From Lacibacter sp. H375 (GTDB lineage Bacteria; Bacteroidota; Bacteroidia; Chitinophagales; Chitinophagaceae), in the NCBI RefSeq assembly GCF_037892425.1, contig NZ_JBBKTT010000001.1:2914001-2978000 (forward strand): 64,000 nucleotides of DNA, written 5' to 3'. This document shows positions 53,762 to 62,568 of this stretch, piece after piece; positions within the stretch are counted from its first letter, which is position 1, and the number at the start of each line of letters is the position of its first letter. The notes beneath the pieces are model-generated. The model was not told the origin of the DNA. It worked only from the letters and a program-made list of their open reading frames with translations, and did not search any database. Both the position numbers and the translations under genes were made by a program.

Positions 53762-54061
53762 CTAAAGTGAACTTTGATGATGTGGTTTAGTATCAGCATG
53801 TCCAAGGCTTTTACCCGGACTTACAATATCTCTCACCACCTGTTTCAGTTCTTTGATCTCAGGAAAGCCGCCATAGGTTTTACGGTTGAAAATTTCTTTA
53901 CCATCAATAGAAATATGAAAATCGCCGCTTACTTCACTTGGTTGCAGTGTAACAGCTTTTAATTCGTTTTCGAACGTAGTGAGTAACTCCTGTGCGATGT
54001 AGGCAGAACGCAAGAGCCAATGACATTTGGGGCAGTATTCAATGGTAATAACGGGTTTCAT
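53762..54061 (-). CDS. SelT/SelW/SelH (Rdx) family redox protein
   Basis: 99 residues. The family CxxC redox motif is near the N-terminus (IEYCPKCHWLLR, Cys9 and Cys12), with Cys in the place where animal homologues have selenocysteine. The rest matches the Rdx thioredoxin-like fold: GDFHISIDGKEIFNRK and GGFPEIKELKQVVRDIV. The C-terminus is His-rich (GHADTKPHHQSSL). Role in bacteria is not established. It is co-transcribed with mobA, so a link to molybdenum cofactor or nitrate reductase redox state is possible. Confidence 0.88.
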   Translation of the reverse strand: MKPVITIEYCPKCHWLLRSAYIAQELLTTFENELKAVTLQPSEVSGDFHISIDGKEIFNRKTYGGFPEIKELKQVVRDIVSPGKSLGHADTKPHHQSSL

Positions 54062-54134
54062 GTGTTGAACTTAATTGTTAAGGATAAAAGAGCGTTATAA
54101 AATTACTGTTATTTTAGTCTGTTAAAAATTATTC

Positions 54135-54167
54135 TTTGCATCAAAAAGCAAAGCTGGCAGACGTTTG
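54135..54167 (+). promoter_or_regulatory. Candidate promoter of the MOSC-moaA unit
   Basis: TTTG (54135-54138), 21-base spacer, GACGTTTG (54160-54167; one mismatch to TAnnTTTG). The start codon is 20 bases further on. Confidence 0.35.
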
Positions 54168-54187
54168 CAAATACTGTAATTTTAGGC

Positions 54188-55015
54188 ATGCTTTCGATCA
54201 GTCGTTTATATGTATATCCCATTAAATCGCTTGGAGGGATTGAACTCAGTTCGGCAGAGTTGACCGACCGTGGTATTGAGCACGACCGCCGATGGATGCT
54301 TGTAGGAGATGACAACCGGTTTTTAACGCAACGGGAGTTTCCACGAATGGCTTTGCTGCGCACTGCTATTCATGCAAATGAATTGATCGTATCTGAAAAA
54401 GGAAATGATGCAGAAAGGATCCATCTTAATTTAAATCCAACAGGAAGTGATTTAATAAGTGTACAGATATGGGATGATGTGTGTGATGCAATTGAAATAA
54501 GCAAAGAAATCAACGAATGGTTTTCGCAAAAGTTGAATATGCACTGTAAGTTGGTGTATATGCCAGAGGTGAGCAAACGAAGAGTGGATGTTGATTATGC
54601 GTTGAATAAAGAGATCACCGGTTTCTCTGATGCATTTCCGCTGTTGATGATCGGGCAGGCATCGTTGGATGATTTGAACAGCCGCTTGGAAATACCTGTG
54701 CCGATGAATCGTTTCCGGCCAAATATCGTTTTCACCGGTGGCGATCCCTATAAAGAAGATACGATGCAACATTTCCAGATCAACGGCATTGATCTGTATG
54801 CAGTAAAGCCTTGTGCAAGATGTGCCATAACAACTACCGACCAGGAAACAGCAGCAACTGCAAAAGAACCGTTGAAAACGTTAGCATCATACAGAACAGG
54901 AAATAACAAAGTGTATTTCGGACAGAATATTTTATATAAACAACAAGGAACAATTACAGTAGGAGATGAGTTGAAGGTTGTGCAGGTAAAAGAAGCATTG
55001 CAGTTGAATGCCTGA
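54188..55015 (+). CDS. MOSC-domain protein with N-terminal MOSC barrel
   Basis: 275 residues. The MOSC_N beta-barrel starts with SRLYVYPIKSLGGIELSSAELTDRG and DRRWMLVG (about 4-40). The MOSC domain covers about 110-265, with FPLLMIGQASLDDLNSRL, MNRFRPNIVFTGGDPYKED and the cysteine-containing CARCAITTTDQET. In mammalian mARC and bacterial YcbX relatives this Cys binds the molybdenum cofactor. Such proteins reduce N-hydroxylated compounds; mARC also reduces nitrite. No ferredoxin domain is fused, unlike E. coli YcbX. It lies 25 bases before moaA, so it is tied to Mo-cofactor supply. Confidence 0.88.
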   Translation: MLSISRLYVYPIKSLGGIELSSAELTDRGIEHDRRWMLVGDDNRFLTQREFPRMALLRTAIHANELIVSEKGNDAERIHLNLNPTGSDLISVQIWDDVCDAIEISKEINEWFSQKLNMHCKLVYMPEVSKRRVDVDYALNKEITGFSDAFPLLMIGQASLDDLNSRLEIPVPMNRFRPNIVFTGGDPYKEDTMQHFQINGIDLYAVKPCARCAITTTDQETAATAKEPLKTLASYRTGNNKVYFGQNILYKQQGTITVGDELKVVQVKEALQLNA

Positions 55016-55040
55016 TCATCTCTCAAATAAAAAGAAGAAC

Positions 55041-56021
55041 ATGTTGATCGACAAATATAATCGTGTACATAATTATTTGCGGATATCGTTAACAGATAAC
55101 TGTAACCTGCGTTGCTTTTATTGTATGCCTGAAGAAGAGTACGAGTTTACGAAGCAGGCTAACCTTATGCAGGCCGATGAAATTGAATCGCTGGCAAAAA
55201 CATTTGTACAACTCGGCGTAAACAAGATCCGCTTAACAGGTGGCGAACCATTGGTACGTAAAGATGCCGCTGATATTATACTTCGCTTGGCAAAGTTGCC
55301 GGTTAAACTTACGCTCACCACCAACGGTACAAGACTGCATGAGTTTGTAGATGTGCTGGAAGAAGCAGGTGTACGTTCGCTCAATATAAGTCTTGACACT
55401 TTACAAGCCGCCACGTTTCAGCATCTCACCAGAAGAGATCAGTTTCAGCGAGTGATGGAAAATATTCAACTGCTCATCAACCGCAATTTTCATGTAAAAG
55501 TAAATGTGGTTGTGATGAAAGGTTTGAACGATGGAGAGATCAATGATTTTATTGCATGGACAAAAGATACACCGGTGCATGTGCGTTTTATTGAGTTTAT
55601 GCCATTCAGCGGTAATCAATGGACAAGCAACCAGGTATTTACCTGGCAAGAGATATTACAGGTAGTGGATCAACAATATTCTTTCCTTCCACTAAAGAAT
55701 GAAGAGCATGATACAGCGAAAGGTTATATTGTTCCCGGTCATGCAGGAACATTTTCTGTCATCAGTACTATGAGTGCACCTTTCTGCAGCAGTTGTAACC
55801 GGATGCGTTTAACTGCAGATGGTAAAATGAAAAACTGTTTGTTTGCTGAAAAGGAAATGGACTTATTAACAGCATTTCGAAGCGGACACAATGTAACTGA
55901 ACTCATCACACAAAACATAGCAGAGAAGGCAAAAGAACTCGGCGGACAATTCACTGCCGACTTTGAACACATCAATGCAGAAACCATTCATAACAGAAGT
56001 ATGATTGGCATTGGAGGATAG
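55041..56021 (+). CDS. moaA: GTP 3',8-cyclase, molybdenum cofactor biosynthesis
   Basis: 326 residues from ATG 55041. A radical-SAM enzyme for the first step of molybdopterin synthesis. The N-terminal cluster motif is CNLRCFYC (C-x3-C-x2-C, about 22-29), the SAM GGE motif is RLTGGEPLVR (about 67-76), and the C-terminal [4Fe-4S] cluster cysteines lie in CSSCNRMRL and the following CLF. The end GIGG is the conserved Gly-Gly tail needed for activity. Its MoaC partner is not in this window. Confidence 0.96.
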   Translation: MLIDKYNRVHNYLRISLTDNCNLRCFYCMPEEEYEFTKQANLMQADEIESLAKTFVQLGVNKIRLTGGEPLVRKDAADIILRLAKLPVKLTLTTNGTRLHEFVDVLEEAGVRSLNISLDTLQAATFQHLTRRDQFQRVMENIQLLINRNFHVKVNVVVMKGLNDGEINDFIAWTKDTPVHVRFIEFMPFSGNQWTSNQVFTWQEILQVVDQQYSFLPLKNEEHDTAKGYIVPGHAGTFSVISTMSAPFCSSCNRMRLTADGKMKNCLFAEKEMDLLTAFRSGHNVTELITQNIAEKAKELGGQFTADFEHINAETIHNRSMIGIGG

Positions 56022-56338
56022 AAGAAACCTGGAAACAAAAGTCGCTTTAGATACAGCAAAAGCTGACGTATAAACGCAGATTTCAAAAGTACATAGTCGT
56101 TTTGCTTCATGCCATGAACTTTAAAACTTCGGGGAATTTTTTACTCACCTTTCATCGTGATCCGTAATTGAAAGCTGTCCTTCCAGTTACCTGTCTCCTT
56201 CGGTAACGCCACATATGTTTAACAATGGTTGTTGTTATTACTGAACTCATCCCTGCAATCGCATTCAAAACCGTTATTGGCACAATCTTTTAAGTAATAA
56301 GATGCTGATTTATTTTCATCAGCAACCAAATAATCATC
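56022..56338. other. 317-base gap before cardiolipin synthase; possible decayed coding fragment
   Basis: No intact gene. On the minus strand, one frame from 56344 down to 56141 is open except for one stop (56219-56221). Its last 25 codons read YVALPKETGNWKDS followed by FQLRITMKGE, which looks like a protein C-terminus. This may be a relic or chance. An inverted repeat TGCTGAT...ATCAGCA (56303-56324) lies just before the cls start and could be an operator. No clear promoter was found. Confidence 0.4.
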
Positions 56339-57781
56339 ATGCATTGGGTTTATATTATCGGCGGGGTTTATCTCCTTATACTTATGGCTGTTTGCCTTCG
56401 CATTATTTATGAAACAAGAAGTGCCACAAAAACGATGGCCTACCTGCTTTTGGCAGTTTTCATACCTGTGGGTGGCATTGTCTTTTACTTATTATTCGGT
56501 GTCAACTTTTGGAAAACAAAAGCGTACAGTAATAAATCTGACGAAGATGAAAAGCTATTGGAACATTTGAAGAAGGAAATGAAGATATATGGAACTGAAA
56601 CCGTTCTTCCTCCAGAATTGCCGGCTGAAAACAGGGAGCTTGCAGTGATGCTGCAAAAGGTACTTAGCAGTCCGCTTACCCGGAGAAACAAATTGCAACT
56701 TTTAATAAACGGCGAAGAAAAATTTCCTGAAGTACTGGAAGCCATCCGCAATGCGAAACACCATATACATATTCAGTATTACATTTTTGCACAGGATAAT
56801 ATTGGTGAACAAATTGAAGAGCTCCTGATAAAAAAAGCGACTGAAGGTGTACGGGTACGTTTTATCTATGACGATTTTGGAAGCCCGAATATTAAAAAAA
56901 GCATAGAAGATAGAATGAGAAAAGCCGGCATTGAGATCTATCCTTTTCAAAAAGTGATGTTTTATCTGTTAGCAAACCGGTTGAATTACAGAAATCATAG
57001 AAAGACGTTGATCATAGACGGACAAACTGCTTTTACAGGCGGAATAAATGTTTGCGATAAATATATCAACAACGGAACGCATAAGTTATTTTGGCGGGAT
57101 ACTCATCTTCGAATTGACGGCCCCGGTGTTTTTTATTTGCAATATCTTTTTTTAACTGATTGGAAATTTTGTTGCGATGAGGATGTAGAATTGGACGAAT
57201 TCCAATTCCCGGTTCCCGCAACACACAAGGAAGATAGTTTTCTGCAAGTAGCAGCCAGTGGTCCGGAGTCGAAACAACCTTCTGTTCTGTTTTCGTTATT
57301 GCAATCGATCTTCCTGGCAAAAAAGGAAATCCTTATTACAACACCTTATTTTATTCCCGGCGATAGCATTTTGGAAGCATTAAAAATTGCAGCCTTAAGT
57401 GGGCTTTCCGTAAAATTATTGGCACCGGGTATCTGTGATTCTAAACTGGTGAATGCAGCTTCAAAATCTTATTATGAAGATTTGCTTTGCGCTGGTGTTG
57501 AAGTATACGTTTACAAAAAAGGATTTGTACATGCCAAAACATTGGTTGCTGATGGTAACCTTTCTATTATTGGAACAGCAAATATGGATTATAGAAGCTT
57601 TGAATTAAATTTTGAAGCAAATGTTTTGGTATATGACAGAACATTTGCAGAAGAGTTAAGATCAGTTTTTTATAAAGACCTTGAGGAAGCTGAGAAAATA
57701 GATAAAGAAGAATGGTGCAAGCGATCGGCCTTTGAACAATTGCCTGAAAGGTTAGCCAGGTTGTTTTCACATGTTTTGTAA
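56339..57781 (+). CDS. cls: Cardiolipin synthase
   Basis: 480 residues. Two N-terminal TM helices (WVYIIGGVYLLILMAVCL and TMAYLLLAVFIPVGGIVFYLLFG, about residues 3-55) form the PLDc_N region. Two phospholipase-D HKD motifs follow: HRKTLIIDGQTAFTGG (about 220-235) and HAKTLVADGNLSIIG (about 400-415). It condenses phosphatidylglycerol into cardiolipin at the inner membrane. It has no clear link to the Mo-cofactor genes on both sides and is set off by long gaps, so it is probably transcribed alone. Confidence 0.95.
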   Translation: MHWVYIIGGVYLLILMAVCLRIIYETRSATKTMAYLLLAVFIPVGGIVFYLLFGVNFWKTKAYSNKSDEDEKLLEHLKKEMKIYGTETVLPPELPAENRELAVMLQKVLSSPLTRRNKLQLLINGEEKFPEVLEAIRNAKHHIHIQYYIFAQDNIGEQIEELLIKKATEGVRVRFIYDDFGSPNIKKSIEDRMRKAGIEIYPFQKVMFYLLANRLNYRNHRKTLIIDGQTAFTGGINVCDKYINNGTHKLFWRDTHLRIDGPGVFYLQYLFLTDWKFCCDEDVELDEFQFPVPATHKEDSFLQVAASGPESKQPSVLFSLLQSIFLAKKEILITTPYFIPGDSILEALKIAALSGLSVKLLAPGICDSKLVNAASKSYYEDLLCAGVEVYVYKKGFVHAKTLVADGNLSIIGTANMDYRSFELNFEANVLVYDRTFAEELRSVFYKDLEEAEKIDKEEWCKRSAFEQLPERLARLFSHVL

Positions 57782-58174
57782 TTTTACGTTCTGCATCTTT
57801 TGCTCTTAATTCAGATTTCTAAACATATTCGGCGATTTGGTACAAGAAAGCAGAAGTGTAGTCAGTATCAGTTAACATCAACGGCAATACAGCCATCCTG
57901 TTAAACGATATCCCCTAAGTGGCGGTTGTTGGCAGAAAGGAAATCATCAATCCCTTTATGGTAGGGAAGTAAATATCAATGAAAAAGGTAAATGGAAGAT
58001 GGGTTCACTTGCCTTCTCAAAATTGTTGAGGATTGTTAAAATGAACGTAGATAATAGGTAAACGTTCTGCGATTCAATTTCCGTTAATCTTCCCAAAACA
58101 GTCATTCATATAATTGTCGTTGATTTTGCGTTTTTGTTCTTCGGGAATAACTAACTTCCCTAAAAGTATTCCTC
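57782..58174. other. 393-base gap without an intact gene
   Basis: No ORF of useful length. A minus-strand frame gives peptide-like stretches broken by stops, for example [20 protein letters not shown] (around 58145-58085), IAERLPIIYVHFNNPQQF and MAVLPLMLTDTDYTSAFLYQ. This could be a decayed gene, but I cannot name it and chance is not excluded. No terminator hairpin after cls was found. Confidence 0.35.
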
Positions 58175-58642
58175 ATGGCAGCAATCAATTTGAATGTAAA
58201 TGGTAAAACGCTATCGGTTGATGTAGATCCGGCAACACCTTTGTTATGGGTGCTGAGAGATCATTTAAACCTTGTTGGTACAAAATTTGGCTGTGGCATG
58301 GCACAATGCGGTGCATGCACTGTACACCTGAATGGTAATGCCATACGTTCCTGCACATTGCCCGTTTCATCCGTAAAAAATAATGCGATTGTTACCATTG
58401 AAGGGTTAAGCGAAAAAGGCGATCATCCTTTGCAACAGGCATGGGAAGAACTCGATGTGTCACAATGTGGTTATTGCCAGGCGGGCCAGATCATGAGTGC
58501 AGCTGCCTTATTAAAACGCAATGCAAAACCAACCGATCAGGATATTGATAATGCGATGTCTGGAAATATCTGCAGATGCGGAACACATGTCCGCATTCGC
58601 AAAGCAATTCATTTAGCAGCCAAAACACAAAGCAAAAAATAA
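58175..58642 (+). CDS. [2Fe-2S] subunit of a molybdenum hydroxylase, IorA type
   Basis: 155 residues, the usual length for the small Fe-S subunit of xanthine-oxidase-family enzymes. Plant-type [2Fe-2S] motif [17 protein letters not shown] with a fourth Cys in RSCTLPV (about 44-70). A helical second [2Fe-2S] domain carries [11 protein letters not shown] and [12 protein letters not shown] (about 100-145). It passes electrons from the Mo subunit encoded next door to an outside acceptor. No FAD subunit gene is present, as is usual for the isoquinoline-oxidoreductase-like (two-subunit) group. Confidence 0.93.
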   Translation: MAAINLNVNGKTLSVDVDPATPLLWVLRDHLNLVGTKFGCGMAQCGACTVHLNGNAIRSCTLPVSSVKNNAIVTIEGLSEKGDHPLQQAWEELDVSQCGYCQAGQIMSAAALLKRNAKPTDQDIDNAMSGNICRCGTHVRIRKAIHLAAKTQSKK

Positions 58643-58644
58643 TT

Positions 58645-60747
58645 ATGGCAACAACACACTCAAGAAGAAATTTTCTGAAGGTATCTGCTTTATCAGGTGG
58701 TGGTATGCTCATCAGTTTTAGTTTGCTCAACCTGCCTGCAGAAGCCAAAGCATTGGAAGAAATGATCTTTACCCCGAATGCTTATATCACCATTGCTGCT
58801 GATGGTTCCATTGTGTTATTAGCACCAAATCCGGAAATTGGTCAGGGTGTAAAAACATCGTTGCCAATGATCATTGCAGAAGAGCTGGGTGTTGATTGGA
58901 AAAAAATAAAAGTTGAATTGGCGCCATTACACATTAAAATGGGCAGACAAACTGCCGGTGGCAGCGGATCAGTAAGAGGACGATTTACAGAGTTGCGTAC
59001 GGTTGGTGCAACTGCACGTGAAATGTTAACGACTGCTGCGGCGCAACAATGGAACGTTCCTGTAACGGAGTGTACTGTTGAAAACGGAGAAGTGATCCAT
59101 AAAGCAACTGGCAAGAAATTGAGTTATGCCTCGTTGGCATCTGCAGCGGCAAAACTGGAAGTGCCCTCTAAACCAACTTTAAAGGATCCGAAAGAATTTA
59201 AATTGATCGGCACAAGAGTAAAAGATGTCGATGCACATAAAATTGTAACCGGTCAGCCGTTGTTTGGCATTGATACAAGAAGAGAAGGAATGCTGTTCGC
59301 CATGGTAAGCCGTGCTCCTGCTTATGGAAAAACATTGGGCGACGTAAACGATGCAGCTGCATTGAAAATTGAAGGTGTAAAAAAAGTAGTGAAGATCAAG
59401 AACGCAGTTGCTGTGCTTGCAACATCTACATGGGCGGCAAAAAAAGGAAGGGATGCATTGGTGATCCAATGGAATGCAAGTGAAAAACTGGAGAATACGG
59501 CCGAACATTTTGCAACCTTTAAAGAAATGCTTGATAAACCTACAGCAACTCCTCAACGAAACGATGGAGATGTAGATGCAGCAAAACAAGGTGCTACAAA
59601 ATTTCTTGATGTAACATATGAAATACCTGCACTTTCGCACGGGCAAATGGAGCCGCTTAATTTTTATGCAAATGTGAAAGATGGAAAAGTGGAATTGTTT
59701 GGTCCAACACAGGTACCCGGTGCTGTAAGAACTGAAGTATCAAAACAACTAGGAATAGCGGAAGAAAATATTACCATATCATCGCCCCGACAAGGCGGTG
59801 GTTTTGGCAGAAAGTTAATGACCGATAATGGAGTGGAAGCTGCGTTGATCTCGGCAGCAGCACAAAGTCCGGTGCAGGTGCAATGGACTCGTGAGGATGA
59901 TATGCAGAATGATTTTTACCGTCCTGCAGAAATGTGGAGATACCGTGCAGCACTTTCAGCTGACAATTTATTATCATGGCATCAATCAGGAATTGGTATT
60001 GGTCGTGGTGTGCGTGGCGATAGTTATGTTGCAGGTGCAATTGCAAATTACCGTGCCGAAGGACAAGGCTTTACCAGCAATACACCAACGGGTTGGTGGA
60101 GAGCACCTGGTGCAAACACATTGGCCTATGTTGCTGAAAGTTTCATGGATGAAGTATGCACGGCATTGAAAAAAGATCCGATAGCATTTCGTCTGGAGTT
60201 ATTGAAAAAAGCAAAAGAACAAACGGTTGGAAAAATTAATTACGATCCGGAGAAATATAAAAGTGTGATTGAACTTGTGGCGAAGATGAGTAAGTGGGGT
60301 TCAAAAACACCCGGCGTATTCAGAGGTTTTTCTACCTGGTTCTCGTTTGGTTCGTATGTAGCGCAGGTAGTGGATTTGCAAATGGTGGACGGACAACCGA
60401 AGGTGAAGAAAGTGTATTGTGCCGTAAACTGTGGCCGTGTCATTAATTTGAGTGGCGCAGAAAACCAGGTGCAGGGGTCCATTGTGGATGGCATCAGCCA
60501 TGCCATGTTCCCGAAAGTAACCTTTGTGAATGGTGCAGTAGCCGAAACAAATTTTCATACTTATAAGTTCTTACGCATGAGAGATGCACCAACGGAAGTT
60601 GATGTGCAATTTGTTGAAAGCGATGAAGCGCCAACGGGTTTAGGTGAACCTGCATTGCCGCCAATAGCAGCAGCACTTGCCAATGCAATTTTTGCAGCCA
60701 CCGGTAAACGATTACGCAAGCTGCCATTTGCCGAACAGTTGGGTTAG
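58645..60747 (+). CDS. Molybdopterin-binding subunit of a molybdenum hydroxylase, IorB type
   Basis: 700 residues from ATG 58645, two bases after the Fe-S subunit stop. A Tat signal is clear ([15 protein letters not shown]), so the folded complex is exported. Xanthine-oxidase-family motifs: [26 protein letters not shown] and, near the C-terminus, the catalytic Glu in [14 protein letters not shown]. The single-chain arrangement matches isoquinoline 1-oxidoreductase beta subunits and periplasmic aldehyde dehydrogenases. No cytochrome c subunit gene follows, so the electron acceptor is unknown. The actual substrate cannot be told from sequence. Confidence 0.93.
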   Translation: MATTHSRRNFLKVSALSGGGMLISFSLLNLPAEAKALEEMIFTPNAYITIAADGSIVLLAPNPEIGQGVKTSLPMIIAEELGVDWKKIKVELAPLHIKMGRQTAGGSGSVRGRFTELRTVGATAREMLTTAAAQQWNVPVTECTVENGEVIHKATGKKLSYASLASAAAKLEVPSKPTLKDPKEFKLIGTRVKDVDAHKIVTGQPLFGIDTRREGMLFAMVSRAPAYGKTLGDVNDAAALKIEGVKKVVKIKNAVAVLATSTWAAKKGRDALVIQWNASEKLENTAEHFATFKEMLDKPTATPQRNDGDVDAAKQGATKFLDVTYEIPALSHGQMEPLNFYANVKDGKVELFGPTQVPGAVRTEVSKQLGIAEENITISSPRQGGGFGRKLMTDNGVEAALISAAAQSPVQVQWTREDDMQNDFYRPAEMWRYRAALSADNLLSWHQSGIGIGRGVRGDSYVAGAIANYRAEGQGFTSNTPTGWWRAPGANTLAYVAESFMDEVCTALKKDPIAFRLELLKKAKEQTVGKINYDPEKYKSVIELVAKMSKWGSKTPGVFRGFSTWFSFGSYVAQVVDLQMVDGQPKVKKVYCAVNCGRVINLSGAENQVQGSIVDGISHAMFPKVTFVNGAVAETNFHTYKFLRMRDAPTEVDVQFVESDEAPTGLGEPALPPIAAALANAIFAATGKRLRKLPFAEQLG

Positions 60748-60758
60748 TTCAGTGTTAC

Positions 60759-61916
60759 ATGACGAAAGAGATCAATGAAATAATTGCAGCATACAAAAAA
60801 GCAACGCAGAAGGGAATGAAGACTGCGTTGGCAACGGTTGTGTATGTGGAAGGTTCTTCTTACCGCCGACCCGGCGCCCGCATGTTGGTGGAAGAAGATG
60901 GACGGATGACCGGTGCAATCAGCGGTGGATGTTTAGAAGGCGATGCATTGCGAAAAGCATTGCTTGCTATTCATCAAAACCAAAACAAACTTGTTACATA
61001 TAATTCGATGGATGAAGAAGATGTTGAGTTTGGTGTGCAGTTGGGTTGCAATGGTATTGTGCATATTTTATTTGAACCGATTAATGCGGAAGATGAGAAT
61101 AACCCCATTGCATTACTGGAACGATCCCAGTTATACAGAAGAGAAACGGTCTTGGTCACTTTGTTTTCACTGCACAACTTCCATGGTCATCAACCCGGCA
61201 CTTGTTTTTTTCTTGATAAGGAAACAAAGTACAGCACCATTGATGATGATGCTTTGCAAGCCATCGTTCAAACCGATGCATCATCAATACTTGCAACAGG
61301 ATCATCTGTTATTAAAGAATACGAATCGTTTGAATTGACAGCCTTTGTTGAATTGTTGCAGCCATCTGTTTCACTGATTATTGTTGGTGCAGGCAATGAT
61401 GCATTTCCGTTAGTGGAAATGACGAAGGTGCTGGGTTGGCAGATAACTGTTGCTGATGGACGATCCACACATGCCAATGCACAACGTTTTCCTGACGTGC
61501 ATCAATTGATCACGGGAAAGCCTGCTGATATTATCAATCAACTTGTGCCAGATGAATGGACGGTATTTCTGTTGATGACACATAATTACAAGTATGATCT
61601 GGCAATGATGAAACTGTTATTGCAGATCAACTGCAGATACATAGGTACACTCGGGCCAAAGAAACGTTTGGAACGTATGTTTGATGAATTAAGAGATGAA
61701 GGCGTTACTGTAACAGATGAACAACGTGCAATGATCCATGGGCCGATCGGTCTTGACATCGGAGCTGAAGCTGCAGAAGAAATTGCATTGTCTGTATTGG
61801 CAGAAATAAAAGCTGTGTTTGCAGCACGTACAGGGGGCTTTTTAAAAAACCGCTCTGTTAGTATTCATACACGCAATGAATTGGAATTACAGAAATTAAG
61901 CAGCAATGGCAGATGA
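60759..61916 (+). CDS. XdhC/CoxI-family Mo-cofactor maturation protein
   Basis: 385 residues. The N-terminal XdhC domain has TALATVVYVEGSSYRRPGAR and GAISGGCLEGD (about 20-70). The C-terminal Rossmann domain (about 205-350) has LIIVGAGNDAFPLVEM, HNYKYDLAMMKLLL, IGTLGPKKRLERM and GPIGLDIGAEAAEEIALSVL. XdhC proteins hold and sulfurate the cofactor for xanthine-oxidase-family enzymes and load it, here presumably into the preceding IorB-type subunit. Its end overlaps the next gene by 11 bases. Confidence 0.93.
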   Translation: MTKEINEIIAAYKKATQKGMKTALATVVYVEGSSYRRPGARMLVEEDGRMTGAISGGCLEGDALRKALLAIHQNQNKLVTYNSMDEEDVEFGVQLGCNGIVHILFEPINAEDENNPIALLERSQLYRRETVLVTLFSLHNFHGHQPGTCFFLDKETKYSTIDDDALQAIVQTDASSILATGSSVIKEYESFELTAFVELLQPSVSLIIVGAGNDAFPLVEMTKVLGWQITVADGRSTHANAQRFPDVHQLITGKPADIINQLVPDEWTVFLLMTHNYKYDLAMMKLLLQINCRYIGTLGPKKRLERMFDELRDEGVTVTDEQRAMIHGPIGLDIGAEAAEEIALSVLAEIKAVFAARTGGFLKNRSVSIHTRNELELQKLSSNGR

Positions 61917-62520
61917 GCAAATAAATCAAAATACTACCGGAGTTATAATACTCGCTGCAGGTGCATCGTCACGCTTAGGCTCCCCCAAACAATTATTAGT
62001 TTATTCAGGTGTTACATTATTGCAACATTCAATTGAAGCGGCACAGACAGCTGATGCTGCTTCTGTGGTTGTTGTTTTGGGTGCAAATGCTGATGTGATT
62101 AAAACTGAATTAAACATTGAAACAGTTGAGTTAGTTGTCAATCCTGAATGGAAAGAAGGAATGGCTTCAACAATTCGCTTCGGTTTACAAACGTTGTTGA
62201 AATTGAATCCGCAAGTTGAAGCCGTGGTATTCATGGTAGCTGATCAGCCGTTTGTAACAGCAGGGTTATTAAATGATTTGATGGAGTTGAACAAAAAAGA
62301 ACAGCGCAGCATTGTTGCAAGTAAATATGGAACTACTTTTGGAACACCTGTTTTATTTACCAAACGTTTCTTTCCGGAGCTTTTGGAATTAGCAGGCGAT
62401 GTTGGAGCAAAAAGCCTGGTTCGAAAGTATCAGAACGAAGCAGCATTTGTTCATTTTCCGAAAGGAGAGATAGATATTGACACATTGGAGGATTATCAGA
62501 ATCTTTCAAAAGATGAATGA
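61906..62520 (+). CDS. mocA: Molybdenum cofactor cytidylyltransferase, MocA type
   Basis: 204 residues of the MobA-like NTP-transferase fold. The loop IILAAGASSRLGSPKQLL (about 14-31) has the SSRLG-x-PK form seen in MocA/CTP-type enzymes rather than the GGxSxRMGxDK of MobA. Metal-site Asp is in VFMVADQPFVTAGL (about 106-119), and FGTPVLFTKRFFPELLELAGDVGAKSLV follows. It would form the cytosine dinucleotide cofactor used by xanthine-oxidase-family enzymes. Overlap with xdhC and nearness to the IorAB genes support this. Confidence 0.85.
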   Translation: MADEQINQNTTGVIILAAGASSRLGSPKQLLVYSGVTLLQHSIEAAQTADAASVVVVLGANADVIKTELNIETVELVVNPEWKEGMASTIRFGLQTLLKLNPQVEAVVFMVADQPFVTAGLLNDLMELNKKEQRSIVASKYGTTFGTPVLFTKRFFPELLELAGDVGAKSLVRKYQNEAAFVHFPKGEIDIDTLEDYQNLSKDE

Positions 62521-62568
62521 AGTTATGTATCGTCTGACGCACTCGTCAGACAGGAAATTCAGCAAACA

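Noticed and set aside
53762..54061. Possible selenoprotein
   Set aside because: The redox motif is Cys-Pro-Lys-Cys with ordinary cysteine codons; there is no in-frame TGA at the active site.
59179..59646. 155-codon minus-strand ORF inside the IorB-type gene
   Set aside because: Shadow of a conserved molybdoenzyme frame; Cys/Phe-rich translation typical of antisense reading.
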